Numbered from the stretch's first letter, positions 25,301 to 33,181 are shown. The stretch: DNA of 64,000 nt from Negadavirga shengliensis (GCF_042652345.1 NZ_JBHSJJ010000005.1:124001-188000), one strand, 5' to 3'. The notes: generated by a model not told the origin, from the sequence alone. Numbers and translations are program-made.

Positions 25301-26221
25301 GGAAAATGTGAGTTATCAGGATTTCAATATTTCACACATGCCAATTCACTTAGTCAGTTTGACTATTCGGAATTGGAAAAATTTAGCAAAAAACTTTTTT
25401 CTTACGGGAAAGAGGGATACGAATTAGTATTTGATATGTTTTTTAGTCTTGGCTTTCATAATGAAGAAATTAAAAATAAATTGATCCCGATTTTTAAAGA
25501 ATGTATTTATACTATTGGAATCAACAAAGAAGCAAAACACCAGCTTGATGGATACAGGTGGTCACAAACTATATGTGATATACTAAACCATAAAGATGAA
25601 ACAGAGTTTGCTGTTTTTATAAACAAATTAATCATTGATTCATTTTCAAGGGATAACATGGTATTCTCATCAGATAGTGATTTCCAAAGAATCTATGAAG
25701 TACTTATGAAAATTCATTTCCAATCAGTGTGGACTGATTTATCAAATGCACTACTTTATATTGAAGATGATTTCGTTAAATTTTATGGATTGAAAAGTAT
25801 ACTGGGATCCCGTATTGGAGGTGTCGGCAGGAGAAGTGTAGGTATATTGTTCGATGGCGATATAGAAAAGATATTTAATTGGTGTAGTACTAAAAAGCCA
25901 TTAGCCCCTGCAAGGCTTGCAGAGTTGGTTCCAATATATGCTGAAAATAATAACCAGTATACCGAATGGCATCCTTACGCTAAAAGACTTATTGATGACT
26001 TTGGACATATAAAAGAGGTGCTAATAAGCCTAAATTCAAATATGGGAACATTTTCATGGACCGGATCACTGGTTCCACTACTAGAGGCTCAGAAGGAATT
26101 ATTTTTAAGTATAAAAAATCATGAAATTCAATTAGTTTCAGAGTGGGTTATGGGAAACTTGGATAATATTGATGAACAAATAAAACGTGAAAGGAATAGA
26201 GATCAAGAAACATATTTATAA
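22373..26221 (+). CDS. TIR-like/STAND NTPase, probable Avs-like antiphage protein
   Basis: A 1282-residue cytoplasmic protein. Residues ~1-190 form a TIR-like effector-type domain: MEIKIFYSWQTS, then DEPGSPSVASTITDL and CDIFVADLS. Residues ~235-400 form a STAND P-loop NTPase: Walker A GLSGLGKTR near 241, Walker B KVIIIDNC near 300, and the QGIPLMA element near 382-388 that resembles the GxP motif of AP-ATPase/STAND proteins. The remaining ~850 residues are helical and probably form the sensor. Avs and related bacterial STAND proteins recognise phage proteins, oligomerise and activate an effector domain. The effector activity here (for example NAD+ degradation) is not shown by the sequence. 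The gene is markedly AT-rich compared with the tra genes and has no partner gene, consistent with recently acquired cargo. Confidence 0.8.
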   Translation: MEIKIFYSWQTSTKTKYNKNFILNCLEKATKKLNRKPDYKGINFKVLEGVRDEPGSPSVASTITDLRIPNCDIFVADLSVVNHIPNWKKGIRKWMGDPFKPFQNNNVLNEHGVAKNALGNERIIGVLNNIYGSPNNNPENIPFDLRHLRFPIEYSYSKRTKDIEKVKNQLINTFCSAVEEVVLHVLRHQKEKYLPFITWNGWLDYNAPSKAFCTNDKIVDTISQIKSGINEHTKSIRLLGLSGLGKTRIVLEAFRETEEQNVDGVPMKNKVLYIDCNVNEGVNYHSILSKLSEDKEDKVIIIDNCSKSLHRRLLPLINNDNNSLSLITIDSNPEEFELDRINGVSYILFKKEDLSSVVNDILQEDLAILGEDTISKIKEFSQGIPLMAVLISESMKEGEKYVGRLDDKDLLDKLLGKKGEEETWRTILRSCSIFNYFGYEDELKSQLEFIAKNNNITSLEIGDQIVVNKFYEVCSHYLKREIFERKGRLIGMRPFPLAMYLAQEWLEPCTPERLVQVINSISELDNPDRKNLSEAMAEQMKYLGYNEKAKEIIEKIAGPNGPFDNAEVLNTELGSRFFRSFVEVNPIAVAKNFTRIFSLPPEELYKIDEGRRNIVWVLEKLCFDRRTFLAGAKTLFSFAVAENETWANNATGQFIQLFKILLPGTEANLDERWAIIEWGLDKNEPKYYELAIKAMASGLSYGHFSRTGGAEQQGTMKLLDYQPSWEEVSTYWNRILLKLVSIIKSKEHFKDEVCDIIANSIRSISNAGFARIILKYIVEVAEIKNYDWDEGLKGLKEAFKYEKTNLNVEELGQIELLIDKMTKKDFQSKYVNISNSYYLETEDYSSEGIKDAVINLADEFISQELSWEENLPIIFSRQVIFSFYFGRRVYELIEGDKLKVMSFLEDSVSVIKEINIKDRNITAFIGFATQLNDEEKSQFYHTLKEDEDLNYLLFSFLASDPEGWKYFELLFELIDKGKCELSGFQYFTHANSLSQFDYSELEKFSKKLFSYGKEGYELVFDMFFSLGFHNEEIKNKLIPIFKECIYTIGINKEAKHQLDGYRWSQTICDILNHKDETEFAVFINKLIIDSFSRDNMVFSSDSDFQRIYEVLMKIHFQSVWTDLSNALLYIEDDFVKFYGLKSILGSRIGGVGRRSVGILFDGDIEKIFNWCSTKKPLAPARLAELVPIYAENNNQYTEWHPYAKRLIDDFGHIKEVLISLNSNMGTFSWTGSLVPLLEAQKELFLSIKNHEIQLVSEWVMGNLDNIDEQIKRERNRDQETYL

Positions 26222-26347
26222 TGGCTGCTAAGAACTCAGTTTTGATATCAAATTAGTGATTGATTCCTCTGGATGAAACGGAGTATTTGTTCATTTTTGA
26301 TGCCAGTTTAATAAGTGTTTTTCGTATATTTGTCTAAGAAGTTATCA

Positions 26348-26410
26348 AGTTCATCGGCACTCAAACCAGTTCAAAAAAAATGAGAACTGAACGGTGAACT
26401 ACTTGGAACT
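26348..26410. repeat. Cluster of AGTTC/GAACT half-sites at the presumed island edge
   Basis: Five copies of the pentamer AGTTC or its complement GAACT occur at 26348, 26368, 26384, 26396 and 26406, within 63 bp of the gene-free stretch 26222-26563. Some form short inverted repeats. They could be protein-binding sites, such as recombinase arm sites near an attachment site, but no left-end partner is available for comparison. Confidence 0.35.
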
Positions 26411-26482
26411 TGTTTTGTTAAGTAGTTGATAAAAAGAGATTTACAGGATAGGGTGGTCGTCCCGCCACCCCGACAGAGACAG

Positions 26483-26517
26483 CCCTTCAGGCGTAAAAGC
26501 TTGAAGGGTTTTTTTTA
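26483..26517 (+). terminator. Strong rho-independent terminator, plus strand
   Basis: CCCTTCAGGC (26483-26492) and GCTTGAAGGG (26499-26508) make a 10-bp stem with one G-T pair and a 6-nt loop, followed by eight T residues. A second small hairpin, GGGTGG/CCACCC (26451-26470), lies just upstream. The terminator is 260 bp past the STAND stop codon, so it may end that transcript or a short RNA of its own. Confidence 0.8.
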
Positions 26518-26563
26518 TTTTCTCCGCACCGGAGTGAACAAAAGGTGCATAGCCCGTGACCAG

Positions 26564-27754
26564 CTATTTTCCCGACATTACCCTCATTTTCTCCGCGTAG
26601 ATTGCATCCAAAAGGCCTTTTTTATCGGTGTCGCCCCTTAGCTGCCAAAACATGATGCCTCCAAGGCCATTTTTGAGGGCAAAATCGGTTTTGAGCCGGA
26701 TCGAAACCGTGTCTTCATAGGAAATAAAGATGCTGTCGGAAGGATTATACAAATAAGGGGCTTTGGCTACCGGATCCCAGTACCTGACAAATCCGCCTTT
26801 ATCCTCAAAATTCTGCCTGAGATTTGCATAACTTCCCATTCCTGTCCACTGTCCTTTGTTGAGCTGGTACAAGCCGTTGTTGTCGGGAGGGACACCTATC
26901 CAGCCCTTGCCATAAAAAGCCGCTCCAATAACGATCTGCTCGGCTTTAATCCCCTTATCCATGCAATAGGCAATGATCTTCTCTGCGGAAAACGGTTTGG
27001 TCAGATCACCCCTTTCCCTGATTTTGTCCGCAGCCGGGGTTCCCTCAATATCCTCCATCTTTACCCAACCCAGGTTGGTATGATGGGAGGTGTAACTGTC
27101 CCCTCCCCCGGCCAGATCGTATGACATGATATTCATATAATCGGCATATGGCATCACTTTGTCCAGTTCCACATGGTCAAAAAACCTTTCCCATCCCGCA
27201 ACGGCGAATGTCAAAATCAGATTGTCGTTGAGTTTATCCATTCCCTCCCTCAGCTCACGCATCAGGGCGGTAAAATTTTCCTTGTCCTCCGGAATAAAAG
27301 GATTGCCGATGCCTTTCATGCCCGGATACTCCCAGTCGATATCAAGCCCATCCAATTGGTATTCTTCTAAAAACCGGACCGCGCTTTCGACAAATTTCCT
27401 GCGGTTTTCTTCCGATCTGGCCATGTCCGAAAAACCTCCCGATCCACCCCAGCCCCCGCAGGCAATCATCACTTTCAGATGGGGATGACGTTCCCGCTGT
27501 TCGAGAAGATTCTTCAGCACGAGGGCGGAAGAGTCGTTTTTGAATTTCATTTCATTGTCAATCACCTCGGTGAACGAATAAATGATATGGGTTAGCTTGT
27601 CAAGCTGAAGTTTTTCGACATCGTGCTGCTTCCATCCCGCATAATAATAAGCCATTACATTAAGTTCCTTATCCTCTGGCAGGCTGGCCCTGGTGGTACA
27701 GGCGTGAATTGAAACAACTAAAAGTGCTGAGATTAATGGGGCGTATTTTTTCAT
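26564..27754 (-). CDS. GH18 family chitinase-like lipoprotein
   Basis: A 396-residue glycoside hydrolase family 18 enzyme. The catalytic signature DGLDIDWEYP is at residues 135-144, with the DxxDxDxE acids complete (D135, D138, D140, acid E142). The substrate-binding strand motif MIACGGWGGSGGF lies at about 96-108 and the downstream NIMSYDL near 205. The N-terminus MKKYAPLISALLVVSIHAC is a lipoprotein signal with the lipid-bearing Cys at 19, so the enzyme is probably surface-tethered. GH18 enzymes cleave beta-1,4 GlcNAc linkages in chitin or N-glycans. It lies at the far end of a GH43-rich locus and may serve a different substrate or a GlcNAc-containing part of it. The 58-bp gap to the next gene permits cotranscription. 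Confidence 0.9.
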   Translation of the reverse strand: MKKYAPLISALLVVSIHACTTRASLPEDKELNVMAYYYAGWKQHDVEKLQLDKLTHIIYSFTEVIDNEMKFKNDSSALVLKNLLEQRERHPHLKVMIACGGWGGSGGFSDMARSEENRRKFVESAVRFLEEYQLDGLDIDWEYPGMKGIGNPFIPEDKENFTALMRELREGMDKLNDNLILTFAVAGWERFFDHVELDKVMPYADYMNIMSYDLAGGGDSYTSHHTNLGWVKMEDIEGTPAADKIRERGDLTKPFSAEKIIAYCMDKGIKAEQIVIGAAFYGKGWIGVPPDNNGLYQLNKGQWTGMGSYANLRQNFEDKGGFVRYWDPVAKAPYLYNPSDSIFISYEDTVSIRLKTDFALKNGLGGIMFWQLRGDTDKKGLLDAIYAEKMRVMSGK

Positions 27755-27812
27755 AAGTACAGGTTATTTCGAAAATAAATATAACCATTTCGCGGGTAAT
27801 AAAATAAATCCT

Positions 27813-28871
27813 TTATTCTATTACGGGTCCTGGTATATTTTTTTCTGAAGGCATGCCATTGGCAATAACCGGCCAGCCGTCTTCATAGGTGATTTTATCC
27901 ATCAGCATCATTCTCCCTCCACTTCCTTTTTGGGAATCTATGGCATGGTAAAATATCCAATCCTGTCCCGCATCATCCCTGATCAGGGAATTATGGCCCG
28001 GAGCAATCCAGCGGCCACTCCGTTCCATGATCACACTGTTTTCGCTGCCGGTTGCTTCGGCGAGGGTCTGGAAAGGTCCTGTGGCGTGTTCCGCTCTCGC
28101 TACCATAACGGCATAATGGGCCTGCTCTCCGCAGCAGTTGTCTCCCGAATAAAAAAGATAATAGTAGCCGTTTCGGTATACCACCCAAGCGCCTTCCACC
28201 AGCCTTTGATAGTTGTCAGGGCTTTCATCCGCTATTGGGTTTATCAAATCAATGGGTTCACTCCCCTCCTTAAAACTTAAGCGGTCATCCGACAGTTCCT
28301 GTACTTTGATGGCTTCAAATCCGGACCCCCAGTACAAATATTTCTTTCCGGTGACGGGGTCATCAAAGCTCATCGGGTCTATGTTGATGAAGCCATCACC
28401 GCACAACAGCGGTTCCCCTTTATCCCTAAAGGGGCCTGCCGGATTATTGGAAGTAGCTACGCCCAAGCATTTGCCATACTGGCCGTCAATGGATTCACCG
28501 GAATAGTAGAGGTAATACCGCTGCTCACCAGGGTCATAATGCACATGGGGTGCCCAGAAATCCTTATCTGCCCAGTTTGGCTTTTCCGGTAACGCGTCCC
28601 CGGTTCTTTCCCAGTTGACCAGATCACTTGATTTAGCCACTTGGATGTGTATGGTTTCGCCATCCACCTGGCTATTGGTTGCATACACGTAATAATAACC
28701 GTCTCCGGCCTTTACCGGCGTAGGATCCGCGAAGTCTTCGTCAAAGACAGGATTGGTAAATGTAGTGGACTCACTTACCTTGTCTTTTTCCTTGTGGCTT
28801 CCCTGCTGACAAGCAACCAAGCCAAGGACCATCATCCCTATCAGTGGCAGATTGGCCTTTCTTGCCGTCAT
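27813..28871 (-). CDS. GH43 family glycosidase, lipoprotein
   Basis: A 352-residue enzyme with a GH43 five-bladed propeller. The start at 28871 (MTARKANLPLIG) is chosen because it begins a lipoprotein signal ending GLVACQQ; longer in-frame versions add ~117 residues unlike any secretion signal. Candidate catalytic residues are the Asp of FADPTPVK, the Asp of INIDPMSF and the Glu of LVEGAWVV. An adjacent Cys pair (SGDNCCGEQ) is unusual. GH43 enzymes are mostly alpha-L-arabinofuranosidases, beta-xylosidases or endo-arabinanases; which one cannot be told here. It follows the 28912 GH43 gene with a 40-bp gap. Confidence 0.85.
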   Translation of the reverse strand: MTARKANLPLIGMMVLGLVACQQGSHKEKDKVSESTTFTNPVFDEDFADPTPVKAGDGYYYVYATNSQVDGETIHIQVAKSSDLVNWERTGDALPEKPNWADKDFWAPHVHYDPGEQRYYLYYSGESIDGQYGKCLGVATSNNPAGPFRDKGEPLLCGDGFINIDPMSFDDPVTGKKYLYWGSGFEAIKVQELSDDRLSFKEGSEPIDLINPIADESPDNYQRLVEGAWVVYRNGYYYLFYSGDNCCGEQAHYAVMVARAEHATGPFQTLAEATGSENSVIMERSGRWIAPGHNSLIRDDAGQDWIFYHAIDSQKGSGGRMMLMDKITYEDGWPVIANGMPSEKNIPGPVIE

Positions 28872-28911
28872 GTCGTGCTTTATAGAATTCAAACCCTCAA
28901 CCTCTTTTTGA

Positions 28912-30054
28912 TCATCCGTGGTCCTGTGATTCTTCCGGCAAGTTTTCTTCGCCGGAGGGCACTTTGAGGGGTTTTCCGGCAGGAACGGGAGTACCGAAAT
29001 CAGGAGAACCATCCGGCTTCCAGCCAAAGGGCTGGAGTCGGATATCGCGGTCCCATCCTGGCTCCGTGGATTTTTTGGTGTGGTAGAGAAGCCAATCTTC
29101 TTTCCCATCCGGGGACTTGGCAAAACTGCAGTGGCCCACACCATAAACCTGATCGGTGCCCTGGAATACCGGTCCGGATTTTTTCCAGCTCTCAGGCTGC
29201 ATGGGATCGGCACCCGGATCATTTAAAGCCAACTGTCCCAGCCGGTATTCTTTTAGCCAGGATTCTCTGGTAGAATAAATTATAAAGACCTGATCCTGGT
29301 TTTTTAATATTTGTGGGCCTTCATTCAAATCCAATTCTCCACCGGTTTCCCAGGAAGCCTCTGGCGAAGAGATTTTCACTCTGTTGCTGCTAATGGTTTT
29401 AGGGTCGCTCATGGCGGCAATATAAAGGTGCTGCGGCGTTCTGTCAGTGTCCCTGTTTTCTTCCCAGCCCGACCAAATGGCATAAAGCTTCCCGTTCCAT
29501 CCAAACGGTGTGAGATCGATCGCCCATTTTACCGAAGCGGGGTCTTTTATATTATCCCCGGTATAAAGCATTCCTTTGTCCTCATAAGGGCCAAAGGGAT
29601 CCTCCGAAGTGGATTCCAACACGCCTGACCGCTGGGAAATAAAGGGGCTCCCGGGTTTTTCACCGGCAGCATAGTAAATATACCATCGTCCGTTAAAATA
29701 ATGTAATTCCGGTGCCCATACATTGCTTTGGTTCCATCCCTCATCCGGGGTTTGCCATACCGTAATCCTTTCGCCGTGTTCGGTAAGTTTTTTGGACCGG
29801 GATATATATATGCCATTTCCTTTAGATCCACAATAATAGTAGTAGCCGTCTTTTTCAATCACCCATGGGTCAGCTCCGTCGGCTATCGGGTTTACAAAAG
29901 TTTTTTCTTCGCTTTCATTGAGGGTATTGGGATCAGAGCATCCATTCAGCCCTGCAGTGAAGCACATACAGAAAAGGAGGTAAAATATCGCCATAATCCC
30001 TGTGGGTATGCTCGTCATTTTCTTTGAACCAGTAATATCAAATGCTGTTTTCAT
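28912..30054 (-). CDS. GH43 family glycosidase, lipoprotein
   Basis: A 380-residue GH43 enzyme. The N-terminus holds a hydrophobic segment ending in TAGLNGCSDP, a lipobox, so it is a lipoprotein. Candidate catalytic residues are Asp in GADPWVIE, Asp in WAIDLTPF and Glu in DLNEGPQIL. Its ATG is the ATGAAA at which the 5'-leader repeat copy B ends. An internal Met (MTSIPTG) 12 residues in is possible but would remove the basic residues before the hydrophobic core. It probably removes arabinose or xylose side chains outside the cell, by family. Confidence 0.85.
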   Translation of the reverse strand: MKTAFDITGSKKMTSIPTGIMAIFYLLFCMCFTAGLNGCSDPNTLNESEEKTFVNPIADGADPWVIEKDGYYYYCGSKGNGIYISRSKKLTEHGERITVWQTPDEGWNQSNVWAPELHYFNGRWYIYYAAGEKPGSPFISQRSGVLESTSEDPFGPYEDKGMLYTGDNIKDPASVKWAIDLTPFGWNGKLYAIWSGWEENRDTDRTPQHLYIAAMSDPKTISSNRVKISSPEASWETGGELDLNEGPQILKNQDQVFIIYSTRESWLKEYRLGQLALNDPGADPMQPESWKKSGPVFQGTDQVYGVGHCSFAKSPDGKEDWLLYHTKKSTEPGWDRDIRLQPFGWKPDGSPDFGTPVPAGKPLKVPSGEENLPEESQDHG

Positions 30055-30171
30055 ATGTTTATAATTGTTCCTTAATTGTCATATGGAATCTCGCATGTTT
30101 TCCCCCCCCGATAGCTATCGGGGCTATCGGGGCATACCACTGTGTGTCGACTTCGTCATGCTCGATTTCAT
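30055..30171 (-). repeat. 5'-leader repeat, copy B
   Basis: Read on the minus strand it begins ATGAAATCGAGCATGACG and ends ATTATAAACAT directly before the ATGAAA start of the GH43 gene. It contains the palindromic hairpin CCCCGATAGCTATCGGGG followed by a G8 run. The later hairpin region seen in copies A and D is shortened here. It is joined head-to-tail to copy C. Confidence 0.85.
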
Positions 30172-30311
30172 CTGTTTATATTTTGTTTTTTTAATGGTCA
30201 TAACTTGCCCCGTACCGTAGGTCGGGGTAGCCTGTCCCGGACTTGATCCGGGGGAACCAAGCCTATTATAATCATCCCACTGTGCGTTGTTTCCGTCATG
30301 CTTGGTTTCAT
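30172..30311 (-). repeat. 5'-leader repeat, copy C
   Basis: On the minus strand it begins ATGAAACCAAGCATGACG, 20 bp after the stop codon of the 949-residue GH43 gene, and ends AATATAAACAG directly before the first ATGAAA of copy B. It has the hairpin CCCGGA-tcaag-TCCGGG, in which the CCCGAA/TTCGGG pairing of copy D is replaced by compensated bases. Confidence 0.85.
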
Positions 30312-30331
30312 AAAATTGTTTTTTTTTTCAA

Positions 30332-33181
30332 TCATTCGCCCAAGTGATAGAGGGAAATTCCATTGAAGTTTGCTATGCCGTTTTCGGTAATAAGCCCCAC
30401 TTTTGAAGCAGCAAATTGATGGGGGATCTGTGCCATCTCTTTGCCGTTAACCCAGAAGACGAGTTTATCGGATGTTCTGCGGACCCTTACATGGTATGAT
30501 TTCTGAAACAATTGGTTGATCCAGATTTTGTTGATGTAGAAATTTTGGTCTTCGGCTTCTTTGTTCACAAATTTCAGTCCCTCTGCCCATATAGGGTCAA
30601 AGGTGATGGCGTCAAAACCGGGATGGGTCGAAAGACACTGCCGGGCATTTTCAAGCGGGTACCATTTGTTTTCCTGTTTAAAATAAATATTCACTTTTTG
30701 GTGCATGTTTTCTATATGGATTTCCCGGTTATAATGCGGTTTTTTACTTAACCTGAGACCGTCCAGATAAACCGGAGAATCAAAATTAAAATGCTTTTCT
30801 ATAAAATCGGTGTACTTGATATCTGTATAGTGACTCTGTTGCCCCTCAACCGAAAGATCCCGGGGTTCGATGGCTTGGCCGTTTTCCTTTCCGGAGATAC
30901 GGAATTTCAGGTGCTCATAATCAAAAACAGCTTTAATGTAATTCTCTTCATCCAAATAAACGGGGTAGATGCCGGCATTGCCTTCCTGACCTTCGCCCGT
31001 GATTTGCAAACTGAATTCATATCCTTCCAAAACATCTCCTTTGAAAACAGCATTTTTCCCTGATGGGTCGGTTGGACTGATCCCGGTTTCTGAAATGCTC
31101 CAGTCGGCGTTGTCGCCATCCGCTGTTACCCATCCGCCGATATTTTCATCAAACTCATCCCAACCCATGGTATAAATGATGCCATCATAGGCAGTTCCGG
31201 GCCTTTCCGAAACCAGCCCAGGCCTGCCGTTCCCCAAGGGTCGGCCAATGGGAATGACAGGGGTTTCCGGGGCCGGCAAATCATCCAGCTGTACAGAGAA
31301 ATAATCCCCGTTTTTAAATATTCTCAGGTTGTGGTAAGCCTGATAGGCGAAATTTTCTGCCAATGGAAAAGAGGCCTTGATGGATTCTCCGGCCTCCATA
31401 CGTGTGTAAGCCCAAGATTTTTCGTCCGGATCCAATTCCACCTTGAGCCAGTTGTTTTCATCTTCCCACCAGGCAAAAATGCCGGCGGTTCCGGTTCCAT
31501 TCCCGCTCATTTTGATATTGGCCTCGAACAGGTAATTGCTGGCTGGGAGGCTTTGGACCAACGCCCCGGAAGGTTTGTTGCTTTGGTGTACCAGTTCCCC
31601 GTTTTCAGGTTGCCAGTCCCCGGTTGTCATTTCCCATTTATTCCTCCAATCCTCATTTTCTGTGTCAAACAAGTCATAAAAGGTAGGCCGGGCCGGTGGC
31701 GGATGGAGACCGGGGGTATGGGTGCTGCTTATACCGTCCACCGTGAGCTTTTTGTCATGAAAATGAACCCTATTGATGTATTGTCCCCTTCTTTCCCTGT
31801 TTTTATTGGCCATGTACACCAGCCACCATTCAAAGCCATTCGGGCCCCTGACAATATTCGGTTGGCCGGGGGAATAAAGAATATCATCTCCCTGCTGGTC
31901 CCCGATGTCAAAGAGGGATACATCCAAAAAGCCTGTCCTTTGTCCTTTTGCGCTTTCTATTGCCAGAATGTTTTTTCCATCCTTTAAAAAGGCATTCGCT
32001 GTTTCATCCAGACTCCAGGTGGTGTAATCTGCGCCGTCCTTCTCATAAACAAGTTGTCCGTTGAGAAAAACCCGTGTAGCGCCGTCATGGTGGATCCGGA
32101 GCAGGAGGTTGCCGGCATCGTCCTTGGGCAGATGGAAAGACTTCCGTAACCATATTTTCTCTGCTTTCCAATCTGTCTTCACCTGCCGGCTCGTAGAGTT
32201 TTTGATTTTATCCGAGCCAAAACCCATTTTACCCGTTTCCCATACCGCGTCATCAAAATCAGGGTCTTTCCAGTTCTTGAGGGGAGGTGATGTAGTGAAC
32301 TGAAAATTTTCTTCGTCATCCGCCGAATATTTCAACAAATCCACATAAAGATCTTCCAGGTCTTCCTGATTGGATTTCACCACCGGATGGGAATATTTGT
32401 TGGCATGGTTGAATGCCAAGGGGCCATCCGCTTGTGCCACTCCCAACATGTAATTGCCCCATCTGGGCGAGGTGTGGTTGGCATTGTACATCATGTAATA
32501 TTGGTTCCGGTGTTTGAAAACCCAGGGACCTTCTGCAACCCGGTTGTCCATCGTCTCCCAGGTGTTCGGCAAGGAAGCAAACAAATAGGTGGGGTCGCCT
32601 GAAAAAGTCCAGGGATCCTGCATGGGCCTGGCCCAAATGGCATTCCCGTCTGTGAATTTTACCATGTAGAGGAACAGACTCCCATCATCATCCCTAAAGA
32701 GTGCAGGATCAATCCGGTTATCCAGCCAATGGTCCTTTACAGGTTCTTCATAAGGCCCCGTTATTTGGGAGGCCACCGCATGGCCTATATGTACCACATG
32801 CCGGTCTTTGCCCCAATAATTTACTGACCAATACTGATGGAATTTGCCGTTGATATAGTTGATGTCATTGGCATGGATCTGACCATCTCCGGCAGAGGGC
32901 CCCTCTGTCCATTCATTGTCCATGCTCAGGACATGCACCGGCCCTTCCCAGTTGACCAGGTCTTTGGAGTGGTAAAAACTGCCTTTGGTAAACACCCCGC
33001 CAAGGTAATATTCCCCATTATACCTGATCACCCCGGCATCGGCCACCCCCGGCAACACAGGATTGTCAATATGCGACGACTGCTGGGCCCACGCATCCGT
33101 ACAGTAAAATATCAGCCAAAAGGGGATAAGTGCGGAATGCAACTTTTTAAGGCGGTTGTTATTAATTACTAAGCATCCCAT
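30332..33181 (-). CDS. Multidomain GH43 glycosidase with inserted beta-sandwich domain
   Basis: A 949-residue exported enzyme; the signal ends near DAWAQ. GH43 propeller features are Asp in GVADAGVIR, Asp in RIDPALFRDDDG and Glu in VAEGPWVFK. At about residues 290-430 a galactose-binding-like beta-sandwich appears (WLRKSFHLP, then TRVFLNGQLVYE and KNILAIESAKG). The propeller then resumes with NIVRGPNGFEWWLVYMAN. The second half carries two concanavalin-like/laminin-G-like jelly-roll stretches (about 520-700 and 700-949). The length far exceeds a simple GH43. The domain order suggests a glycan-binding enzyme acting outside the cell on a branched arabinose- or xylose-containing polymer. The substrate is inferred only. 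Confidence 0.85.
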   Translation of the reverse strand: MGCLVINNNRLKKLHSALIPFWLIFYCTDAWAQQSSHIDNPVLPGVADAGVIRYNGEYYLGGVFTKGSFYHSKDLVNWEGPVHVLSMDNEWTEGPSAGDGQIHANDINYINGKFHQYWSVNYWGKDRHVVHIGHAVASQITGPYEEPVKDHWLDNRIDPALFRDDDGSLFLYMVKFTDGNAIWARPMQDPWTFSGDPTYLFASLPNTWETMDNRVAEGPWVFKHRNQYYMMYNANHTSPRWGNYMLGVAQADGPLAFNHANKYSHPVVKSNQEDLEDLYVDLLKYSADDEENFQFTTSPPLKNWKDPDFDDAVWETGKMGFGSDKIKNSTSRQVKTDWKAEKIWLRKSFHLPKDDAGNLLLRIHHDGATRVFLNGQLVYEKDGADYTTWSLDETANAFLKDGKNILAIESAKGQRTGFLDVSLFDIGDQQGDDILYSPGQPNIVRGPNGFEWWLVYMANKNRERRGQYINRVHFHDKKLTVDGISSTHTPGLHPPPARPTFYDLFDTENEDWRNKWEMTTGDWQPENGELVHQSNKPSGALVQSLPASNYLFEANIKMSGNGTGTAGIFAWWEDENNWLKVELDPDEKSWAYTRMEAGESIKASFPLAENFAYQAYHNLRIFKNGDYFSVQLDDLPAPETPVIPIGRPLGNGRPGLVSERPGTAYDGIIYTMGWDEFDENIGGWVTADGDNADWSISETGISPTDPSGKNAVFKGDVLEGYEFSLQITGEGQEGNAGIYPVYLDEENYIKAVFDYEHLKFRISGKENGQAIEPRDLSVEGQQSHYTDIKYTDFIEKHFNFDSPVYLDGLRLSKKPHYNREIHIENMHQKVNIYFKQENKWYPLENARQCLSTHPGFDAITFDPIWAEGLKFVNKEAEDQNFYINKIWINQLFQKSYHVRVRRTSDKLVFWVNGKEMAQIPHQFAASKVGLITENGIANFNGISLYHLGE

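Larger units (their letters stand above)
1114..26221 (+). mobile_element. Conjugative-transposon-type island (bounds uncertain)
   Basis: A collinear block on the plus strand holds traE, traF, traG, three VirB5-position proteins, traJ, traK, a traL-like gene, traM and traN, with DUF1896, methyltransferase-helicase, DUF932, RadC-like and STAND cargo. Gene order follows Bacteroides conjugative transposons. No integrase, relaxase, coupling ATPase or TraO-Q gene is present in the window, so the left end lies outside or the element is incomplete. The right end probably lies in 26222-26563, before the chromosomal carbohydrate genes. Confidence 0.7.

Noticed and set aside
26451..26470. GGGTGG...CCACCC hairpin that looks like a tRNA T-arm
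   Set aside because: No acceptor, D or anticodon arms can be fitted around it, so it is treated as a hairpin before a terminator.
31331..31987. Plus-strand 218-residue frame opposite the multidomain GH43 gene
   Set aside because: The minus-strand gene has full GH43 motifs; this frame has none and is a shadow.
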